Shown here in pieces: positions 17,613-25,993 of a stretch of 43,613 nt of DNA. The notes under the pieces are model-generated. The model was not told where the DNA came from. It saw only the letters and a program-made list of their open reading frames with translations, and searched no databases. This DNA comes from Nitrospira defluvii (GTDB lineage: Bacteria; Nitrospirota; Nitrospiria; Nitrospirales; Nitrospiraceae). The DNA is taken from NCBI GenBank assembly GCA_011525625.1, contig WYAX01000001.1, forward strand, positions 1-43,613. The letters are read 5' to 3'. Both the position numbers and the translations under genes were made by a program. Position 1 is the first letter of the stretch. Every line of letters begins with the position of its first letter.

Positions 17613-18413
17613 TTATGCCACTCGGCACGTGGATTTGATCAGTGTGGCCAGAAACGCTAACAACACCGCGCCGAGCACCATGACCGTGAGACTCAGATCG
17701 CTGATCGGCAGTGCGAACGATGTGGATTGGAGCAACTTGATGATCCCGACGACATAGGCCAAGCTCACGACGGTCAGTGTCATCATGCGGTTCCCTTGGA
17801 TCGCCATCGTGGTCGCCGCCACATACATCCGGCGCACGACAAGTCCGTTGAGTGAATCGGTGACGACCATCCCCAGACTAAACGCCACCCCGATAAAGAG
17901 CGCGCCCGGCAGGCCATAGCCCATCGTTCCGGCCAAGGCCCAGGCCGACATCTGGCTGGCGGTCTCGAACCCCAGTCCAAACAAGGCGCCGACCGGTACG
18001 GCGCTCATCGGATGCGCGATCGTCAACAGCTGCTTGGGCAACAGAGCCCCCATGACCCCGCTGCCGGTGACCACCGCGCCGGCCGGCACCGTGATCAATC
18101 GAACAAGGTTCAGCGTCCCGATTGCAAACAACAGGAGCGCCGACACCACGCCGCTGACTTGCGACACGGAATGGTAGTAGGCTTGAAGGTACTCCGCCGC
18201 CCATGCGATCACTGCCGCAATCAACAGAACGGAGAGGGTGTGCCCGAACGCGAACCATGCTCCGACCCACCGGCTCATTCTCGGATGTCGATCGACCGAC
18301 GCCCTCGTCATGCCGTCAATGGCGGTGAGATGGTCCGGATCGGCTCCATGGCTCAGCCCCAATGCGAAGGCCAAACCGAGCAAGGCCCAAAGACTGCCGG
18401 CCGCTGGATTCAT
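17613..18413 (-). CDS. NiCoT-type cobalt/nickel transporter
   Basis: A 266-residue polytopic membrane protein with about seven hydrophobic helices. The N-terminal helix carries HGADPDH, matching the HX4DH metal signature of the NiCoT (HoxN/NixA) permeases, inside GLSHGADPDHLTAIDG. Position as the last gene of the cobalamin operon, 50 bases after cbiA, and control by the upstream B12 riboswitch point to cobalt uptake for the chelatase. Nickel cannot be excluded. Confidence 0.87.
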   Translation of the reverse strand: MNPAAGSLWALLGLAFALGLSHGADPDHLTAIDGMTRASVDRHPRMSRWVGAWFAFGHTLSVLLIAAVIAWAAEYLQAYYHSVSQVSGVVSALLLFAIGTLNLVRLITVPAGAVVTGSGVMGALLPKQLLTIAHPMSAVPVGALFGLGFETASQMSAWALAGTMGYGLPGALFIGVAFSLGMVVTDSLNGLVVRRMYVAATTMAIQGNRMMTLTVVSLAYVVGIIKLLQSTSFALPISDLSLTVMVLGAVLLAFLATLIKSTCRVA

Positions 18414-18463
18414 CGATACCTTCGTAGATCGTACCGCTCAATCCGAAGAGCGCGACACATGAT

Positions 18464-19840
18464 TCACCGTCTCCGCCTTGCATGCGCGGAACAGGCCTGC
18501 ACGAAACCTTGAGCCACACGCGGATTGGAAGCCCAATGGGCATGGACATAGGACACCAGCGTGTTGCCGATGCGATACCCTTCCTGAAACGCCGCACCGC
18601 TCCGTCGACGTTGCACGGTGTAGACACAGTCTGTTTCAACCTGAAGGTGAAACTCCGAGTAGCGGAATTGATGCCCGCGAAATCGAAGCTTCGGCTGACC
18701 GAGCATCGTCACGTCCTGCGTTTCCACCTCGACGTATCCGAGAGCCTGTAGGCGATCCCGCATCTCCGCTTCGCCTGGGACCAGCCCTACCATGGGATGC
18801 AGCACGCCATCGAGCCTTCTGATGCCGTTGGACAAATACATGAGTCCCCCACATTCGCCATAGATGGGGCCATGAGCTTCGGCAAACGCAGCCACATCCT
18901 TGCGCATCGAAAAATTCCTCGACAGCTCCTCCGCATGAACCTCCGGGTAGCCGCCACCGAAATACAGACCGTCCACGTCCGGCAGATGCGCATCGTGAAT
19001 GGGAGAAAACCGCACGATCTCCGCACCAAAACTCTCAAGACGGCGGAGGTTGTCGTCATAATAGAAATGAAACGCCTCGTCGAACGCGAGACCAATTCGA
19101 CAGCTGGCTCTCTCACCGACGATCCGTTCCATGGTGGGAATTTCAGGAAGAGCCGGCGTGGATTGCGCCAGCGCGATGATCGCCTCGACATCGCACCACT
19201 CGCTCACCCGATCGCCCCACGACACAAAGACATCCTCCGGGACCTTCACCCGGTCTGCACTGCGCAGACCCAGATGCCGATCCGCAAACGCCAACGCTGC
19301 TTCCTTGAGAAGCCCGCCCAGGACGGGAGGCCGCCCCGCTGTCGCCTTGCGGAGCAATTCCAAATGCCCGCGGCTGCCGAGCCTGTTACAAATGAGACCG
19401 GAAATCTGAAGATCCGCATCAAAGGTCGAAAACCCTTTGGCTAGCGCCGCAATGCTGCGAGCGATCCCTCCCGCATCGCACACGAGCAGCACCGGCGCCT
19501 GGAGCCACTTGGCGATCTCGGCGGTCGAGCCTTCATCGCCGGTGGGTGACGCGCCATCGAACAAGCCCATCACGCCTTCGATCACCGCGATGTCAGCACC
19601 TTGCGCCGCGCGTGCGAATGACGCCAGAACCGCCTCTCGCCCCATCATCCATCCGTCGAGATTGTGACACGGCGCATCAGCCGCACGAACATGATAGGTC
19701 GGGTCGAGATAATCGGGACCACACTTGAAGACGGCCACCTTCAGTCCCCGCGCGCGCAAGGCCCGGACGAGGCCAACCATGACAGTCGTCTTGCCGACGT
19801 TGCTGGAAATCCCGGCGATCATGAGCCGTGGAATCGTCAC
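18464..19840 (-). CDS. cbiA: Cobyrinate a,c-diamide synthase CbiA/CobB
   Basis: 458 residues from GTG 19840, which overlaps the bluB stop (GTGA); the frame is open further upstream, but those residues are not family-like. It carries the N-terminal P-loop amidoligase domain (LMIAGISSNVGKTTVMVGL) and a C-terminal class I glutaminase domain with the Cys nucleophile in YGECGGLMYL. It uses Gln and ATP to amidate the a and c side chains of cobyrinate. Length agrees with the family. The next amidation enzyme (CbiP/CobQ) is not in the window. Confidence 0.95.
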   Translation of the reverse strand: MTIPRLMIAGISSNVGKTTVMVGLVRALRARGLKVAVFKCGPDYLDPTYHVRAADAPCHNLDGWMMGREAVLASFARAAQGADIAVIEGVMGLFDGASPTGDEGSTAEIAKWLQAPVLLVCDAGGIARSIAALAKGFSTFDADLQISGLICNRLGSRGHLELLRKATAGRPPVLGGLLKEAALAFADRHLGLRSADRVKVPEDVFVSWGDRVSEWCDVEAIIALAQSTPALPEIPTMERIVGERASCRIGLAFDEAFHFYYDDNLRRLESFGAEIVRFSPIHDAHLPDVDGLYFGGGYPEVHAEELSRNFSMRKDVAAFAEAHGPIYGECGGLMYLSNGIRRLDGVLHPMVGLVPGEAEMRDRLQALGYVEVETQDVTMLGQPKLRFRGHQFRYSEFHLQVETDCVYTVQRRRSGAAFQEGYRIGNTLVSYVHAHWASNPRVAQGFVQACSAHARRRR

Positions 19841-20568
19841 GAGTCGATCTCCGTCGGCGTGGCTTTCGCTCCGTCGATCCGGCTCGTTTCCAGCGCACGG
19901 AGCAGATCCGGCCTGGGCCGCTCGCCCCACTGATCATGAAACACCAACTCATGCAGCCGCAGCCTTGGCAACCAGCCGTTGCTTTCGAAAAGAGGCCGCT
20001 CAGGAAAACTCTCCACGAATCCCACACAGAGGTACGCCACCGGAACGATCCGTTCCGGAATGCCGAGAATGGTGCGAAGGGCCGCCGGCTCCAGAATACT
20101 CACCCACCCAACACCGACCCCTTCCGCTCGCGCCGCCAGCCACAGATTTTGAATCGCGCAGCAGGTGCTATAGACAGCGGTTTCCGGAATCGTGTTCCGC
20201 CCGATCACCGTCGGCCCGAACCGCTCCTGGTCGCAGGTCACACAGAGGTTGAGAGGCGAATCGATGATGCCTTCCAGCTTGAAGGAGAGATACTTCTCGC
20301 GGCGCTCCTGATCGAATGTTTCCGCTGCACGCAGTCGTTCAACCTCGACATGGGCGCGCACCTTGGCGCGGACCTCGCGATTCTCGACCACAAGAAAGTT
20401 CCACGGCTGCGAGAGCCCAACCGACCCGGCCTGATGCGCCGCTAGGAGCATACGAGCCAGGATCTCGTCCGGAATGGGATCGGGGAGAAACGATCGCATG
20501 TCGCGGCGGCGCGTGATCGTTTCGTACAGGCCACGGCGCCAGGCTTCCGGAAAGGCATGATCCGTCAT
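19837..20568 (-). CDS. bluB: 5,6-dimethylbenzimidazole synthase BluB
   Basis: 243 residues from ATG 20568, which overlaps the cobA-hemD stop (ATGA). It has a nitroreductase fold: RRRDMRSFLPDPIPDEIL, GSVGLSQPWNFLVV, an FMN-contact region, and AARAEGVGVGWVSIL. BluB splits FMNH2 with O2 to make the lower ligand of cobalamin. That distinguishes it from plain nitroreductases, as does the position between cobA-hemD and cbiA. Its O2 need contrasts with the cobalt-early ring genes around it and indicates an organism that sees oxygen. Confidence 0.92.
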   Translation of the reverse strand: MTDHAFPEAWRRGLYETITRRRDMRSFLPDPIPDEILARMLLAAHQAGSVGLSQPWNFLVVENREVRAKVRAHVEVERLRAAETFDQERREKYLSFKLEGIIDSPLNLCVTCDQERFGPTVIGRNTIPETAVYSTCCAIQNLWLAARAEGVGVGWVSILEPAALRTILGIPERIVPVAYLCVGFVESFPERPLFESNGWLPRLRLHELVFHDQWGERPRPDLLRALETSRIDGAKATPTEIDS

Positions 20569-22037
20569 CGTTTCCCCACCATCGACACCACAAGAGCGAC
20601 CAGCGCTGCCACAGTATCCTCGTTCGCCAACGATACAGACTGCGCCCCGCATTGGCGCGCTGCGGCTGCGGTCTGAGGCCCGATCGCCGCCATCGGCAGA
20701 CCCAACAGAGGCTTGCCGACATCACCAGCAAGCACGGTGCGAGCCGCCGAGGAGCTGGGCAGCACCACAAGATCGATCGGCGGCAAGGGAGAGGTCGGCA
20801 TCCGGTGAACGTACCGATAGGCAGCCACCGATTCGACCTCCGCTCCAACTTTCGTGAGCTCATGGTGTAAGTTCGGGCGGCCCCCCTCCGCTGTGACGAG
20901 AAGGAATCGCCCCTTCTGAAAGAGAGCCGACTGTTCACCGACCGCTTCCTGACAGGCGCCTCGCAGCGACACCGTGGCAGCGAGGCCCTGGCGGGTCAGG
21001 GCCTGTGCCGCCGCAGCCCCGACTGCAATAACCGGCAGATCGAGGGTGGGCACATGGGACAAGACCGCATCGACACCGGCCGCGCAGCCGAAGACGATGC
21101 CGCAGAATTCATGGAGGCGCGCTAGCGCTGTATCGAGGGGAGCCCCTCCACTGAGAGAGACCGCTTCGACCTCGGGAATTTCCAGCACCTCGGCACCGAG
21201 CGCGCAGAGATCGCTAGCCATGGCAGAGCGGCCAGGGCGCGCGCGGGCGACCAGCAGGCGGCGTTCCGCCAAAGGCCGACGCTCGAACCAGGCAATCCGT
21301 TCACGCACTCCAACGACGTCGCCGACGATGACGAGGGCCGGAATACCAAGATCAACATGCCGCATGTTCGCTGGAAGGGTCGCCAGGGTTCCGACAATGA
21401 CGTTCTGTTCTGACGTTGTGGCGGACGCGATATAGGCAGCGGGAGTCTCAGCGGAGCGGCCAGCCTGAATCAGTCGCTGAAGATTCGCGGAAAGTTTTCT
21501 CGCCGCCATGAAGAGCACCAGCGTGCCCTTGCCGCTGGCCACCGTGGACCAATCGGTAAGACTCCGGCCCCCCTCGACATCATGACCGCTCAGGAACGTC
21601 ACATCGGACGCGTGCAGACGATGCGTGAGCGGGATGCCTGCATAGGCGGCGGCGCCAAGGGCGGCGGAAATGCCAGGGACGATCGTACAAGGTATGCCTG
21701 CTTCCGCCAGCTCCTCTGCTTCCTCTCCGCCGCGCCCGAAGATGAGCGGGTCGCCCGCCTTCAATCGCACGACCGTGCGACCGGCCTTGAGACGAGCCAA
21801 CACCTCCGGATGCAATCGATAGCCGATCGCGCCTTCACCATGACGTCGGCCCACCGGCAACAGCTCAGCCTCAGGCCTGACGAGCGAGAGAATGGCTTTC
21901 GAGACCAACTCATCGTAGGCCACGACATCTGCGGCACGCAGCAATTCCAGCGCACGGACCGTAAGCAACCCTGGATCACCCGGCCCTGCCCCGACCAGAT
22001 ACACCATGCCTGTTCGAGTCTCCGGCTCAGTCGGCAC
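20565..22037 (-). CDS. cobA-hemD: Uroporphyrinogen-III C-methyltransferase / uroporphyrinogen-III synthase fusion
   Basis: 490 residues. The first half (about 10-250) is a SUMT methylase with VYLVGAGPGDPGLLTVRALE, PLIFGRGGEEAEEL and the family motif VVRLKAGDP. The second half (about 255-490) is a HemD-type uroporphyrinogen-III synthase. The fusion makes uroporphyrinogen III and methylates it at C2 and C7 to precorrin-2, the entry to cobalamin, siroheme and heme d1. Start GTG 22037 has AAGGAG upstream and overlaps cbiF by 11 bases. Confidence 0.94.
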   Translation of the reverse strand: MPTEPETRTGMVYLVGAGPGDPGLLTVRALELLRAADVVAYDELVSKAILSLVRPEAELLPVGRRHGEGAIGYRLHPEVLARLKAGRTVVRLKAGDPLIFGRGGEEAEELAEAGIPCTIVPGISAALGAAAYAGIPLTHRLHASDVTFLSGHDVEGGRSLTDWSTVASGKGTLVLFMAARKLSANLQRLIQAGRSAETPAAYIASATTSEQNVIVGTLATLPANMRHVDLGIPALVIVGDVVGVRERIAWFERRPLAERRLLVARARPGRSAMASDLCALGAEVLEIPEVEAVSLSGGAPLDTALARLHEFCGIVFGCAAGVDAVLSHVPTLDLPVIAVGAAAAQALTRQGLAATVSLRGACQEAVGEQSALFQKGRFLLVTAEGGRPNLHHELTKVGAEVESVAAYRYVHRMPTSPLPPIDLVVLPSSSAARTVLAGDVGKPLLGLPMAAIGPQTAAAARQCGAQSVSLANEDTVAALVALVVSMVGKR

Positions 22038-22818
22038 GCATCTCTCCTTGCTTCTTCGTTACAGACTCGCCCTTCCGGAACCGATGGGTAAACTCCGGAT
22101 CGTACAACCGCGAATTGGCAAACTCGGTCGCCGTGAGCACACGCCCCACCAGCACCATCGAGGTAGAGTTGAGCTTCGCGGCCCTCACCTTCCCTTCGAT
22201 GTCCGATAAGGTCCCGGTCACAATCACCTGGTCCGGCCAGGAGGCCTTGTGGACGACCGCCACGGGACAATCCGCTCCATACGACGGAGTCAGAGACCGC
22301 ACAACCTCCTTCAGGAGCGTGATACTCAGAAACAACGCCAAGGTCGCTTGATGCTTCGCCAGATCTTTCAGCTTCTCGCCCTCCGGCATCGAGGTCCGTC
22401 CCTCCGCCCTGGTCAGGATTACCGTCTGAGACAGTTCGGGAAGGGTGAGTTCACGGCCCAGCGCTGCTGCCGCAGCAGTGAAAGAAGAGACCCCGGGAAC
22501 GATCTCGTAGCCGATCCCCAGCTCTGTCAGCCGGCGCATCTGCTCAGCGGTGGAGCCGAAGATCATCGGATCTCCCGTATGGACCCGCGCGACATCCTGC
22601 TCCGCATCGCGGGCCGCCACGATCACCTCGACGATCTGTTCGAGCGTCATTCCAGACGAGTCCATCACCTTAGCATCGGACCTGGCATGGGCGATGACTT
22701 CTTTGGGGACCAGCGACCCTGTGTAGAGCACGACGGGGCAAGACGCAATCAACTCCGCTCCGCGAAGCGTGAGCAGCTTCGGATCGCCAGGACCTGCGCC
22801 AATGATATACACACGCAT
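22027..22818 (-). CDS. cbiF: Cobalt-precorrin-4 C11-methyltransferase CbiF/CobM
   Basis: 263 residues of the SAM-dependent corrin methylase family: MRVYIIGAGPGDPKLLTLRG at the start, GDPMIFGSTAEQMRRL, and EIVPGVSSFTAAAAALGREL. It methylates C11 of cobalt-precorrin-4. AAAGGAG lies 6 bases before the ATG, and only 10 bases separate it from the upstream unknown gene. The specificity call rests on overall resemblance to CbiF/CobM. Confidence 0.93.
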   Translation of the reverse strand: MRVYIIGAGPGDPKLLTLRGAELIASCPVVLYTGSLVPKEVIAHARSDAKVMDSSGMTLEQIVEVIVAARDAEQDVARVHTGDPMIFGSTAEQMRRLTELGIGYEIVPGVSSFTAAAAALGRELTLPELSQTVILTRAEGRTSMPEGEKLKDLAKHQATLALFLSITLLKEVVRSLTPSYGADCPVAVVHKASWPDQVIVTGTLSDIEGKVRAAKLNSTSMVLVGRVLTATEFANSRLYDPEFTHRFRKGESVTKKQGEMRAD

Positions 22819-22828
22819 CGTGACTCCT

Positions 22829-23242
22829 TTACGTACACTTCAGAACAGTCTCACGCACAACCTGCCAAATCTCTGCCGGAATCTCGCCCAGCCACCGCGC
22901 GTCGATATTGCCGACTGGCGCGATGCGATTTTCCTGTTTGGGGTCGGTCACCAGTCGCCAGAGACGATCGCTCACCGATCCATTCCGCAGAATCACGAAC
23001 CGATCGACCAGCAACCGGGCCAAGACTTCTCCTTCGACCTGCATCGTCACGTACGGCTGCGGCACCTGAACCGGACGAAGCGGCGACAGCCTGATAAAGG
23101 GCCGCTCCATGGCATCGATCACGCCAGGAGACTCGAACCCCACCGCAACGAAATCGCAGGGCTCCTTGGGATTGCCCACGAGAAAAAACTGCCCTTCCGT
23201 CTCGGCCAGAATGGCTCCGGCTAAACGTCCGACCCGCGCCAT
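22829..23242 (-). CDS. Unknown protein inside the cobalamin operon
   Basis: 137 residues, not recognised. It starts MARVGRLAGAILAETEGQFF, contains a run of alternating hydrophobic and polar residues suggesting beta structure (about 1-80), and ends with an amphipathic helix (AEIWQVVRETVLKC). No signal peptide, membrane helix or clear cofactor motif is seen; there are only two Cys (one mid-protein, one near the C-terminus). The start shares a base with the cbiH stop (TGATG) and is preceded by GGAGG, and cbiF follows after 10 bases, so it is translated with the methylases. That points to a role in corrin synthesis or its control, but no specific function is claimed. Confidence 0.75.
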   Translation of the reverse strand: MARVGRLAGAILAETEGQFFLVGNPKEPCDFVAVGFESPGVIDAMERPFIRLSPLRPVQVPQPYVTMQVEGEVLARLLVDRFVILRNGSVSDRLWRLVTDPKQENRIAPVGNIDARWLGEIPAEIWQVVRETVLKCT

Positions 23243-24078
23243 CAGTCCACCTCCGATGCAGGAGGCACGACGAGCGAAAAGCCAGGCCGCTGACCGGGCA
23301 GCACGGCCCCGTCGAAACGGTACTTATTGGTATAGCCACGCGGCGTGACCATGTAGCCCTCGAACATGAAGGTATGGCTCGATCCGATAATCACGGTGGT
23401 CAACATCCCGATCTCATAATCCAGAAAATTCTCCAGATCCGTCAGGACCACCTGCTCCATATCGCGATAGGCGCTCTTGACGAGGGCCACCGGCGTGCTC
23501 GCGTCGCGGTGACACCGGATGATCGCCTGCGCATCGACAATCTGCCTCGTGCGCCGGCCGCTGGCCGGGTTGTACAAACCGATGACGAAATCCGCGCTGG
23601 CCGCCGCCTCGATCCGGCGCTCGATCACAGACCAGGGGGTCAGTAAATCCGAGAGCGAGATCGAGCAGAAGTCGTGGACCAACGGCGCGCCGACCAGCGA
23701 GGCGCAGGAATTGAGCGCGGTCATTCCTGGGATGAGACGGAGCTCCGGTGAATCGCCCCTCTTCCATCTCATTTCTTTCAACACCTGAAAGACTAAACCG
23801 GCCATGCCGTAGACTCCCGCATCGCCGGAGGAGATCAACGAGACCGTGGCGCCGGCTTTCGCCCGTTCAATGGCGGCGCGGGCACGGCCGATCTCTTCCG
23901 TCATCCCGGTCTTGACGATGTCCTTCCCTTCGAGCAGATGGCGGACCAACTTGATATAGGTGCTGTAGCCGACGACGAGCTGGGACTCGGCGATGGCTTT
24001 TAAGGCTGCCGGAGTAGCATGATCTTCCGCCCCAGGCCCGATGCCCACGACGTAGAGAATCCCTTTTGCACCGCTCAT
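23242..24078 (-). CDS. cbiH: Cobalt-precorrin-3 C17-methyltransferase CbiH/CobJ
   Basis: 278 residues: LYVVGIGPGAEDHATPAALKA, YSTYIKLV, SSGDAGVYGMAGLVFQVL, IPGMTALNSCASLVGAPL and GLYNPASGRR, all typical of CbiH/CobJ. It methylates C17 with ring contraction of precorrin-3. The start overlaps the cbiG stop (ATGA). There is no extra C-terminal iron-sulfur extension as found in some CbiH60-type proteins. Confidence 0.94.
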   Translation of the reverse strand: MSGAKGILYVVGIGPGAEDHATPAALKAIAESQLVVGYSTYIKLVRHLLEGKDIVKTGMTEEIGRARAAIERAKAGATVSLISSGDAGVYGMAGLVFQVLKEMRWKRGDSPELRLIPGMTALNSCASLVGAPLVHDFCSISLSDLLTPWSVIERRIEAAASADFVIGLYNPASGRRTRQIVDAQAIIRCHRDASTPVALVKSAYRDMEQVVLTDLENFLDYEIGMLTTVIIGSSHTFMFEGYMVTPRGYTNKYRFDGAVLPGQRPGFSLVVPPASEVD

Positions 24079-25214
24079 AGACTGCCCTCCTCCGTCTGCC
24101 GTTTCACAAACGCCCGCCGCGCTACGGCCAAGGTCATCGATCGTCCCGCGCCCGGCTCCGTATAAATTTGCTTGGGGACGAGGAGTTCTTCCACCCCCGC
24201 CGCGAGCAGCGCAGCCGGCTCAGAAACCCCTCGTGAACCGACATGCTGTTTCACCTTCTCCGATGGATTCTGCATGCCCGGCACCACGTCCAATTGCGCA
24301 GCCGGATAGATACGCAGCGGCCAGCCATATTTCTCGCTCAAGGCCAGCAACGCTTGCTCATCCTTCTTCACGTCGATCGTCGCCAGCTCTTTCACCGACT
24401 TGTGGGAGAGGCCCTGCTTGGCCAAGAGGGCCAGGACTCCCCGCTCCACCAGATCGGGAGCCGTTCCCTTGTCGCAGCCAATGCCGAGCACGAGGCTCTT
24501 CGGGCGATAGATGACGGCATTCGTCCAATGGGCCGGATGAGACTCGCCGATCTCGCGATCCGTCGCGATCAAGAGAATTTCAAACTCGTTCGGGTCCACT
24601 CCATCCAGCGAGGTGGCATAGCGGACACCTTCGGGCAAGGGTTTCTCAGCCGGCCACCAGTCCGGCTCTCCCGTCTCCTGCACAAAGAGCACCTTGGTCG
24701 CATTCACCACCGCGGCACAGCCCCTCGTCACGTTGCGGTCCACATCGTCGAGCGTCCATCCCAGGTCGCGGCCCAGGATATCCACCGTCAGGGTGCCGAT
24801 CGCATCAGACGCGGTCGTCACAACCGATTGAGCGCCCAGTGCATGTGCGACTCGCTCCGTGAACACATTGCCACGGCCGACGTGGCCCGACAGGACACAG
24901 ATCGAGAACCGGGCTGCGTCATCGATGCAGACCACCGCCGGATCGACCTTCTTGTTCTTCAAGAGCGGCGCGATCATTCGCACCACGGCCCCGACACTGA
25001 TAATGCACACATGGCAGTCATACCCGAGAAACGTCTCGGACAATGTAGGCCCCATCGGCAGAGGCAGGCGAAGCGAACCGGCCGGCGCCGAGGCAATCAG
25101 CTTCTCCGACACAAAGAGGTCTGCGCCGGACAGTTGCGGCAGCAACCGGGACGCAATCGCGATCCCGTGCTTCGTGATGGCATAGATGGCAAATGACTTG
25201 CGTTCGGCTGTCAT
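24075..25214 (-). CDS. cbiG: Cobalt-precorrin-5A hydrolase CbiG
   Basis: 380 residues from ATG 25214, which overlaps the cbiL stop (ATGA). The N-terminal domain (about 1-180) has CHVCIISVGAVVRMIAPLL and VLSGHVGRGNVFTERVA. The C-terminal CobE/GbiG domain has LVLGIGCDKGTAPDLVE and ATIDVKKDEQALLALSEKYG. CbiG opens the delta-lactone of cobalt-precorrin-5A, releasing acetaldehyde. It is a marker of the cobalt-early (anaerobic) pathway. Confidence 0.95.
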   Translation of the reverse strand: MTAERKSFAIYAITKHGIAIASRLLPQLSGADLFVSEKLIASAPAGSLRLPLPMGPTLSETFLGYDCHVCIISVGAVVRMIAPLLKNKKVDPAVVCIDDAARFSICVLSGHVGRGNVFTERVAHALGAQSVVTTASDAIGTLTVDILGRDLGWTLDDVDRNVTRGCAAVVNATKVLFVQETGEPDWWPAEKPLPEGVRYATSLDGVDPNEFEILLIATDREIGESHPAHWTNAVIYRPKSLVLGIGCDKGTAPDLVERGVLALLAKQGLSHKSVKELATIDVKKDEQALLALSEKYGWPLRIYPAAQLDVVPGMQNPSEKVKQHVGSRGVSEPAALLAAGVEELLVPKQIYTEPGAGRSMTLAVARRAFVKRQTEEGSL

Positions 25215-25993
25215 GCCCCTGTCTCTCTCGCGGCCGGTCTCGGCGTCGCAGGCACCAAGCCGGCCAGCAGCCCGCTGCGCTCCTTGCGCGACACGATCAT
25301 CATCGCAAAGCAATCGCCCCGTTCAGTCTGGATCGTGCGGATATCCCGAACGATCCGTTCTTCAGCCATCGTAGCCTTCGAGACATAGACAGCCCGGTCG
25401 GTAAGGCCCTGACGCTCAAGCGCCTCGGTCACCTTGGGAATCTCGGTGCCCATTTTCATCAACACGACGGTGTCGAATAGCTCCAGCACCTGGCTCAAAT
25501 CCTCGACCCCATAGCTCGCGGGAAGAATGGCGATCCGCTCCTGCCCATCTGCTAAGGGAATGCCGGTCACGGAGGGCACCGCCATGATCGACGACACGCC
25601 GGGGACGACTTCGATGCGGATACCGGGCCAACGCAGCGGGGCTTCCCTGCGCAGATAGATGAAGGTGCTAAAGAGCGACGGGTCTCCTTCCGTCGCGAAC
25701 GCGACAGACAACCCACGCTCCAACCGCTCCCCGATGGCCGTGAAGGCGGCATCCCAGGCAGGCTTCAACCGCTCCGGGTCCTTGTTCATCGGAAACGTCA
25801 GAAACATCCGTTCCTGTCCCGGAATCTCGCCCAGGGTCGGCTTGAGGATCTTCCACGCCATCGACTCTCCGTAATCGGAGCTGCGAGGCAGCGCGAGGAC
25901 CTGAGCCTGCGTCAACACAGTACGCGCGCGCAACGTGATCAGATCCGGCGCGCCGGGCCCGACCCCGACTCCATATAATGTTCCGTAGTTCAT
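25211..25993 (-). CDS. cbiL: Cobalt-precorrin-2 C20-methyltransferase CbiL/CobI
   Basis: 260 residues: TLYGVGVGPGAPDLITLRA at the N-terminus, FATEGDPSLFSTFIYL, and EVVPGVSSIMAVPSVTGIPL, the usual corrin methylase motifs in the CbiL form. It adds the C20 methyl group to cobalt-precorrin-2. The start overlaps the cbiET stop and its stop overlaps cbiG, so the three are coupled. Confidence 0.94.
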   Translation of the reverse strand: MNYGTLYGVGVGPGAPDLITLRARTVLTQAQVLALPRSSDYGESMAWKILKPTLGEIPGQERMFLTFPMNKDPERLKPAWDAAFTAIGERLERGLSVAFATEGDPSLFSTFIYLRREAPLRWPGIRIEVVPGVSSIMAVPSVTGIPLADGQERIAILPASYGVEDLSQVLELFDTVVLMKMGTEIPKVTEALERQGLTDRAVYVSKATMAEERIVRDIRTIQTERGDCFAMMIVSRKERSGLLAGLVPATPRPAARETGA

